From contig VYDD01000102.1 of the NCBI GenBank assembly GCA_009843625.1, forward strand, positions 1 through 19,390: a stretch of 19,390 nt of DNA, written 5' to 3'. This document shows, piece after piece, positions 15,513 to 19,390 of the stretch. Each line of letters starts with the position of its first letter. Position 1 is the first letter of the stretch. The position numbers and the translations under genes are program-made. Source of the stretch: Gammaproteobacteria bacterium. Lineage in GTDB: Bacteria > Gemmatimonadota > Gemmatimonadetes > Longimicrobiales > Gaopeijiaceae. The notes under the pieces are model-generated. The model was not told where the DNA came from, did no database searches, and worked only from the letters and a program-made list of their open reading frames with translations.

Positions 15513-16544
15513 GACCTTGCAGGAGCCGCCGCTCTCACCGGCGCGCGCCTGGAGGGGCAGTCCGGCTGGACCTTCGATCGAGTCGTGCCGGTGGACCAGG
15601 CCGGGCGCGGCAGGCTCGGTTTCCTCGGCGACCGGCGCTACCTCAAGCACCTGGACTCGTCCTCGGCCGAAGCCCTGCTGGTGTCGGAGAGCCTCTCCGC
15701 TTCCGTTCGCGACCGCGTGCCGAACCTGTTGATCGCCGGTCGGCCGCGCCTTGCCCTGGCCCGGTTGCTGGATCGGCTCCATCCCCCGGAGCGGGCGTTT
15801 CCGGGGATCCATCCCACGGCCGTCCTGGGCAAGGGCGTGAGACTCGGCCGGGACGTGCGCATCGATGCGTACGCGGTGCTCGAGGAAGACGTCGAGGTCG
15901 GTGACCGCGCGCACATCGGCGCCCACGTATCGGTGGGCGCGGGATCGAGCATCGGCGCCGACTCGCGCCTGCACCCGCATGTCGTGCTGTATCCGGGAAC
16001 CCGGCTGGGTCGGCGCGTCGTCCTGCATGCCGGGACCGTCGTGGGCTCCGACGGCTTCGGCTTCGTGATGAGCGAGGGCGGCCATGAGAAGATCCGCCAG
16101 GTAGGCGGCTGCATCATCGGCGACGACGTGGAGATGGGCGCCCATTGCTGCGTCGACCGGGGATCCATCGGGGACACGGTGATCGGCGCGGGCACCAAGA
16201 CCGACAACCTGGTCCACGTCGCCCACAACGTGAACGTGGGCGACCACTCCCTCCTGATCGCCCAGGTGGGCATCTCCGGTTCCACGACCCTGGGAAAGGG
16301 CGTCGTGATGGCGGGGCAGTCGGGCGCGACCGGGCACCTCGATATCGGGGACGGGGCACGCGTGGCCGTGCAGACCGGAGTGATCAGGGATGTCCCCGCC
16401 GGGACCAGCGTGGTCGGATTTCCCGGGCGCCCCCGCGCGGAGTTCTGGAAGTCCATGGCGGCGATGCGCAGGCTCCCGGCGCTGAGGGAGCGCGTGAAGG
16501 AGCTGGAGGAACGCCTGTCCGCGCTGGAGGGGAAGGACGAGTGA
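15510..16544 (+). CDS. lpxD: UDP-3-O-acylglucosamine N-acyltransferase LpxD
   Basis: LpxD adds the second acyl chain, onto the 2-amino group, using acyl-ACP in lipid A synthesis. The 344-residue protein has an N-terminal uridine-binding domain (about 1-95). A left-handed beta-helix of hexapeptide repeats follows (about 100-300, e.g. IHPTAVLGKGVRLG, VEVGDRAHIGAHVSVG). The catalytic His239 lies in LVHVAHNVNVGDHSLL, and a C-terminal helix (about 310-340, RERVKELEERLSALEG) probably forms the trimer coil. Length matches E. coli LpxD (341). ATG 15510 is preferred for its ribosome site; an in-frame GTG at 15450 overlaps the skp stop as GTGA and would add 20 unlike residues. The gene precedes lpxC-fabZ by 22 bases. 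Confidence 0.94.
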   Translation: MDLAGAAALTGARLEGQSGWTFDRVVPVDQAGRGRLGFLGDRRYLKHLDSSSAEALLVSESLSASVRDRVPNLLIAGRPRLALARLLDRLHPPERAFPGIHPTAVLGKGVRLGRDVRIDAYAVLEEDVEVGDRAHIGAHVSVGAGSSIGADSRLHPHVVLYPGTRLGRRVVLHAGTVVGSDGFGFVMSEGGHEKIRQVGGCIIGDDVEMGAHCCVDRGSIGDTVIGAGTKTDNLVHVAHNVNVGDHSLLIAQVGISGSTTLGKGVVMAGQSGATGHLDIGDGARVAVQTGVIRDVPAGTSVVGFPGRPRAEFWKSMAAMRRLPALRERVKELEERLSALEGKDE

Positions 16545-16570
16545 TGACCGGCAGGGAGGAGCGTTCATGA
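16544..16570 (+). other. Eight-codon mini-frame bridging lpxD and lpxC-fabZ
   Basis: ATG at 16544 overlaps the last base of the lpxD stop (TGATG). The frame encodes only MTGREERS before a TGA at 16568-16570 that overlaps the lpxC ATG at 16567 (ATGA). It contains the ribosome-binding stretch AGGGAGGAG for lpxC. It could be a coupling device passing ribosomes from lpxD to lpxC, or chance. Confidence 0.25.
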
Positions 16571-17850
16571 GCGGGAGCCGGCAGCGCACGATCGGGCGGG
16601 AGGTGAGCCTCGAGGGCATCGGCATTCACCTGGGAGAGCATGCGGCCGTGTCGTTCCATCCGGCCGAGCCCGATGCCGGCATCGTCTTCCGGCGCATCGA
16701 TCTGCCCGGCAAGCCCGAGATTCCCGCGACCCTGGATCACGTCGTGGACACCGAGCTCGGAACGAGCATCGGCCGAGGCGAAGCCCGGGTGCGCACCGTG
16801 GAGCACCTGATGGCGGCCTTGGGCGCCAGCGGGGTTTCCAACGTGCGGGTGGACGTTTCCGGACCCGAGATTCCCATCCGGGACGGGAGCTTCCTGGACT
16901 TTCTGGATGCCCTCGAGGCGGCGGGAGTGGCGGAACAGCAGGCGGTCGCGCGGGTGGCCGAGCTCGATGAGCCGGTGGTGCTGCGCGCTACCGGCGGCCA
17001 ATCGTACATCCTTGCGCCCGGCGCGGGACTGCGCATCACCGCGACCATCGACTTCGAACACCCCGCGATCGGCCGCCAGACCGGATCGTTCGACAGCTTC
17101 GGCGCCGGTTTTCGGGCCGACATCGCTCCGGCGCGCACCTTCGGCTTCCTCGCCGACGCGGACGAGCTGCATGCACGCGGCCTCGCGCAGGGGGCATCGC
17201 TGGCCAACACCATCGTTCTGGACGACGAGGGCGTGGCCAACGACGGACTGCGGTTCCCCGACGAATTCCTGCGCCACAAGATCGGGGACGTACTGGGCGA
17301 TCTGACGCTGCTGGGGAGCCGGGTGCGGGGCCATCTGGTGGTGGAGCGCCCGAGTCACAGCGGTAACATCGAGCTCGGACGGCTGGTCGCGGAGCAGCTC
17401 GACCGCGCGCCTGCCGCGCCCGCGTTCGATGTCGAGCGGATTCGCAGCTACCTGCCGCACCGCTATCCGATGCTGCTCGTGGACCGGAGCGCGGCTGTGG
17501 AAGGCGGTCGCCACATCACGGGCATCAAGAACGTCACCATCAACGAACCCTTCTTTCAGGGACACTTTCCCGGACGGGCCATCATGCCGGGCGTGCTCAT
17601 CGTCGAGGCGATGGCCCAGATCGGCGGGCTTCTGCTCATCGATTCCGTGGGCAACCCCCGCGACAAGCAAGTCTATCTCATGTCCATACAGAAGGCGCGC
17701 TTCCGGCGGCCGGTGGTGCCCGGCGACCAGCTGGTGTGCGAGGTGGAGCTGCTGCGCTTCCGGCGCGGAACCTGCAAGATGAGAGGCAAGGGATACGTGG
17801 ACGGTGTACTGGCCGCGGAGGCCGAATTCATGGCGAGGGTTGTGGACTGA
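16567..17850 (+). CDS. lpxC-fabZ: Bifunctional LpxC-FabZ: UDP-3-O-acyl-GlcNAc deacetylase fused to 3-hydroxyacyl-ACP dehydratase
   Basis: The 427-residue protein joins two enzymes. Residues 1 to about 282 are LpxC, the zinc deacetylase catalysing the committed step of lipid A synthesis. Zinc ligands His80 (TVEHLMAAL), His237 and Asp241 (HKIGD) and catalytic His264 (SHSGN) are within one residue of the E. coli positions (79, 238, 242, 265), and the general-base Glu79 is present. Residues about 287-427 are FabZ, which dehydrates 3-hydroxyacyl-ACP in fatty-acid synthesis, with LPHRYPMLLVD, GHFPG (His333) and catalytic Glu347 in VEAMAQ. The 14-residue His-Glu spacing equals E. coli FabZ. The linker is a short Ala/Pro segment (281-286). 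Both enzymes draw on the same 3-hydroxyacyl-ACP pool. Such fusions are known in Bacteroidota and relatives. The stop abuts the lpxA ATG. Confidence 0.96.
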   Translation: MSGSRQRTIGREVSLEGIGIHLGEHAAVSFHPAEPDAGIVFRRIDLPGKPEIPATLDHVVDTELGTSIGRGEARVRTVEHLMAALGASGVSNVRVDVSGPEIPIRDGSFLDFLDALEAAGVAEQQAVARVAELDEPVVLRATGGQSYILAPGAGLRITATIDFEHPAIGRQTGSFDSFGAGFRADIAPARTFGFLADADELHARGLAQGASLANTIVLDDEGVANDGLRFPDEFLRHKIGDVLGDLTLLGSRVRGHLVVERPSHSGNIELGRLVAEQLDRAPAAPAFDVERIRSYLPHRYPMLLVDRSAAVEGGRHITGIKNVTINEPFFQGHFPGRAIMPGVLIVEAMAQIGGLLLIDSVGNPRDKQVYLMSIQKARFRRPVVPGDQLVCEVELLRFRRGTCKMRGKGYVDGVLAAEAEFMARVVD

Positions 17851-18663
17851 ATGGGGGATTCGCTGCTGGACCCTTCGCGAACCGTTCAGCCAGATGTCCA
17901 CCCGACGGCGATCGTGGACGACGGGGCCGTGCTGGGAGCGGAGGTGGTCGTAGGGCCCTATGCGATCGTTGGCCCGGGCGTGCGCGTCGGCGCGAGAACC
18001 CGAATCGGTCCACACGTCCTGATTGAACGGGATACCTCCGTGGGCGAGGGGTGCCGCCTTGGCCAGGGCGCGGTGCTGGGCACCGATCCGCAGGACCTCA
18101 AGTACAAGGGCGAGCGTTCCGAGCTGATCGTTGGCGACCGCACCGTCGTCCGCGAATACGCGACCCTCAACCGGGGCTCGGCCGCGTCCGGGCGCACGGT
18201 GGTGGGCAGCGACTGTCTCCTCATGGCGTATGTCCACGTGGCCCACGACTGCCGCCTGGGGAACCACGTCGTACTGTCCAACTCGGTCAACATGGCCGGC
18301 CACGTCACTATCGAGGATTGGGTCATCGTCGGGGGCCTCGTGGGGATCCACCAGTACGTGCGCATCGGTGCCCATGTCTTCGTTGGCGGCGGCGCACGCG
18401 TCTCGAAGGACGTTCCGCCCTACTGCCGGGCCGCGGGGGGACGTCCAAGACTGTACGGGCTCAACACGGTCGGGCTGGAGAGGCGCGGGTTTCCGGAGGG
18501 TACCCGCCGGCATCTCAGGCAGGCATACCGCATCCTGTTCCAGTCCGGGCTGAACGTGTCCCAGGCCATGACCCGCGTCGAGGCCGACGTCGAGCAGATT
18601 CCGGAGGTTCGCCACCTTCTCGACTTCATCCGCAACAGCGCACGCGGATTAACCCTCGGATGA
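17851..18663 (+). CDS. lpxA: UDP-GlcNAc (or GlcNAc3N) acyltransferase LpxA
   Basis: LpxA starts lipid A synthesis by moving a 3-hydroxyacyl chain from ACP to the 3-position of the UDP-sugar. The 270-residue protein has the left-handed beta-helix (about 15-195, HPTAIVDDGAVLG onward). Catalytic His132 lies in HVAHDC (E. coli His125), with His151 and His167 matching E. coli His144 and His160. The helical C-terminus starts at about 208 with LERRGF. The acyl-ruler position aligns to Gly180 (E. coli Gly173), which in E. coli allows a long chain, so a longer hydroxyacyl group is possible. ATG 17851 follows the fabZ stop directly. The stop overlaps the ATG of the next gene (ATGA). Whether it prefers UDP-GlcNAc or the diamino sugar cannot be read from sequence alone. 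Confidence 0.95.
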   Translation: MGDSLLDPSRTVQPDVHPTAIVDDGAVLGAEVVVGPYAIVGPGVRVGARTRIGPHVLIERDTSVGEGCRLGQGAVLGTDPQDLKYKGERSELIVGDRTVVREYATLNRGSAASGRTVVGSDCLLMAYVHVAHDCRLGNHVVLSNSVNMAGHVTIEDWVIVGGLVGIHQYVRIGAHVFVGGGARVSKDVPPYCRAAGGRPRLYGLNTVGLERRGFPEGTRRHLRQAYRILFQSGLNVSQAMTRVEADVEQIPEVRHLLDFIRNSARGLTLG

Positions 18664-19390
18664 ATCCGCCCACCCCGATCCGCATGGGGGTGGCCGGCGT
18701 CGGGAGCCTGGGGTTCCATCACGCGCGGATTCTCGGCGATCTGCCGGAAGTCCGGATGTCGGGATTCTTCGATGTCGACGCGCGCCGGGCCGCGTTCGTG
18801 TCAAGGGAGCTCGGGCTTGCGCCGGCCCGCAGTCTGCCGGAGCTGCTGTCGGAGGTAGATGCGCTGGTGGTGGCGGTTCCCACTTGCTCTCACGAGGAGG
18901 TGGCGCTCGCGGCGGCCGGACGGGGTGTTCACCTTCTCATCGAGAAGCCCATCGCGCCTTCGCTCGAGGCCGCGGATCGCATCCTGGCCGCGGGCCGCCG
19001 GGCGGGCATCGTGGTGCAGACCGGGCATGTGGAGCGGTTCAACGGCGCGCTCCGGGCGGCGGCTCCGTACATCGACGCTCCGCTCTTCATCGAGTCGCAA
19101 CGCCTGGCGCCCTTTCGCCCCCGGGGCACGGACGTGGCCGTCGTGCTCGATCTGATGATTCACGACGTGGACCTGGTGCGCATGCTCGTGCAGGCGCCGC
19201 TGGCGGGCATCGCCGCCGCCGGCATCCCGGTGCTGACTCCGTCGGTGGACATCGCCAACGCGCGCCTCACCTTCCGGAACGGGGCCGTGGCGAACCTGAC
19301 CGCGAGCCGGGTGTCGAGCGAAGGGCAGCGCATGCTGCGGGTGTTCCAGCGGTCGGGATACCTGCGCGTCGATCTGGCGCGCGGGAGAGG
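18660..19390 (+). CDS. Gfo/Idh/MocA-family oxidoreductase, GnnA candidate, 3'-truncated by the window edge
   Basis: This is an NAD(P)-dependent oxidoreductase, with about 243 residues visible before the window ends. The Rossmann motif GVAGVGSLG (10-18) is near the N-terminus. EKP (95-97) is the family's catalytic-site lysine motif, followed by TGHVERFN (121-128) and DLMIHDVDLV (164-173), which carries the usual catalytic-region His168. The start ATG overlaps the lpxA stop, so it is very probably cotranscribed with lipid A genes. In Acidithiobacillus and Leptospira, a Gfo/Idh/MocA enzyme next to lpxA (GnnA) oxidises the 3-OH of UDP-GlcNAc so that GnnB can add an amine, giving an amide-linked acyl chain. 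The same role is inferred here from family and position only. Other sugar dehydrogenase roles remain possible. Confidence 0.85.
   Translation, partial: MNPPTPIRMGVAGVGSLGFHHARILGDLPEVRMSGFFDVDARRAAFVSRELGLAPARSLPELLSEVDALVVAVPTCSHEEVALAAAGRGVHLLIEKPIAPSLEAADRILAAGRRAGIVVQTGHVERFNGALRAAAPYIDAPLFIESQRLAPFRPRGTDVAVVLDLMIHDVDLVRMLVQAPLAGIAAAGIPVLTPSVDIANARLTFRNGAVANLTASRVSSEGQRMLRVFQRSGYLRVDLARGR

Noticed and set aside
16384..18615. Open frame of about 743 codons on the minus strand across lpxD, lpxC-fabZ and lpxA
   Set aside because: It covers four well-supported plus-strand reading regions, and its His/Arg-rich composition is typical of antisense translation of high-GC genes.

Overview
This 19.4 kb window is a gene-dense, high-GC piece of a bacterial chromosome in which every convincing gene lies on the plus strand. 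It encodes an outer membrane (BamA, Skp, Lol export, lipid A synthesis) and also a McsA-McsB-ClpC protein-arginine-phosphorylation module of the kind best known from Firmicutes. With a fused LpxC-FabZ enzyme and a PorV-type outer-membrane protein, this suggests a diderm from the FCB side of the tree. Gemmatimonadota is my best guess, an inference from gene content and GC rather than from a marker phylogeny.

Layout. Positions 2-835 are the 3' part of era. Next come two exported proteins of unknown function, a PorV/UPF0164-type beta-barrel (795-1850) and a DUF5683-like membrane protein (1850-2863). After a 109-bp gap with an inverted repeat there is a small MJ0042-type zinc-ribbon protein (2973-3437). 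Then come prfB (3482-4592, read through a programmed +1 frameshift) and lysS (4617-6185). A lipoprotein-export pair follows (lolC/E-like permease 6202-7449, lolD 7442-8212). It runs without a gap into mcsA (8209-8727), mcsB (8736-9872) and clpC (9896-12364), which overlaps bamA (12361-14787). A 132-bp gap precedes skp/ompH (14920-15453), lpxD (15510-16544), the lpxC-fabZ fusion (16567-17850), lpxA (17851-18663) and a truncated Gfo/Idh/MocA oxidoreductase (18660 to the window end).

How the genes work together. The left part is translation and ribosome assembly (Era, RF2, LysRS). The right two thirds is mostly envelope construction: LolCD releases lipoproteins from the inner membrane, BamA inserts barrels, Skp chaperones them, and LpxD, LpxC-FabZ and LpxA supply lipid A. 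The arginine-kinase/Clp unfoldase module sits inside this run, joined by GTGA start/stop overlaps at lolD-mcsA and clpC-bamA, so it is probably cotranscribed with envelope genes. No ctsR repressor gene is present in the window. The oxidoreductase after lpxA resembles GnnA in position and family, raising the possibility of a 2,3-diamino-sugar (GlcNAc3N) lipid A.

No tRNA, rRNA, CRISPR array, insertion sequence or integrase was seen. No gene-free stretch exceeds 300 bases; the longest are 2864-2972 and 14788-14919. The most notable items are the McsAB-ClpC module in an outer-membrane operon, the prfB recoding site, the LpxC-FabZ fusion and the GnnA candidate. None is a wholly unknown system, but the first and last are worth following.
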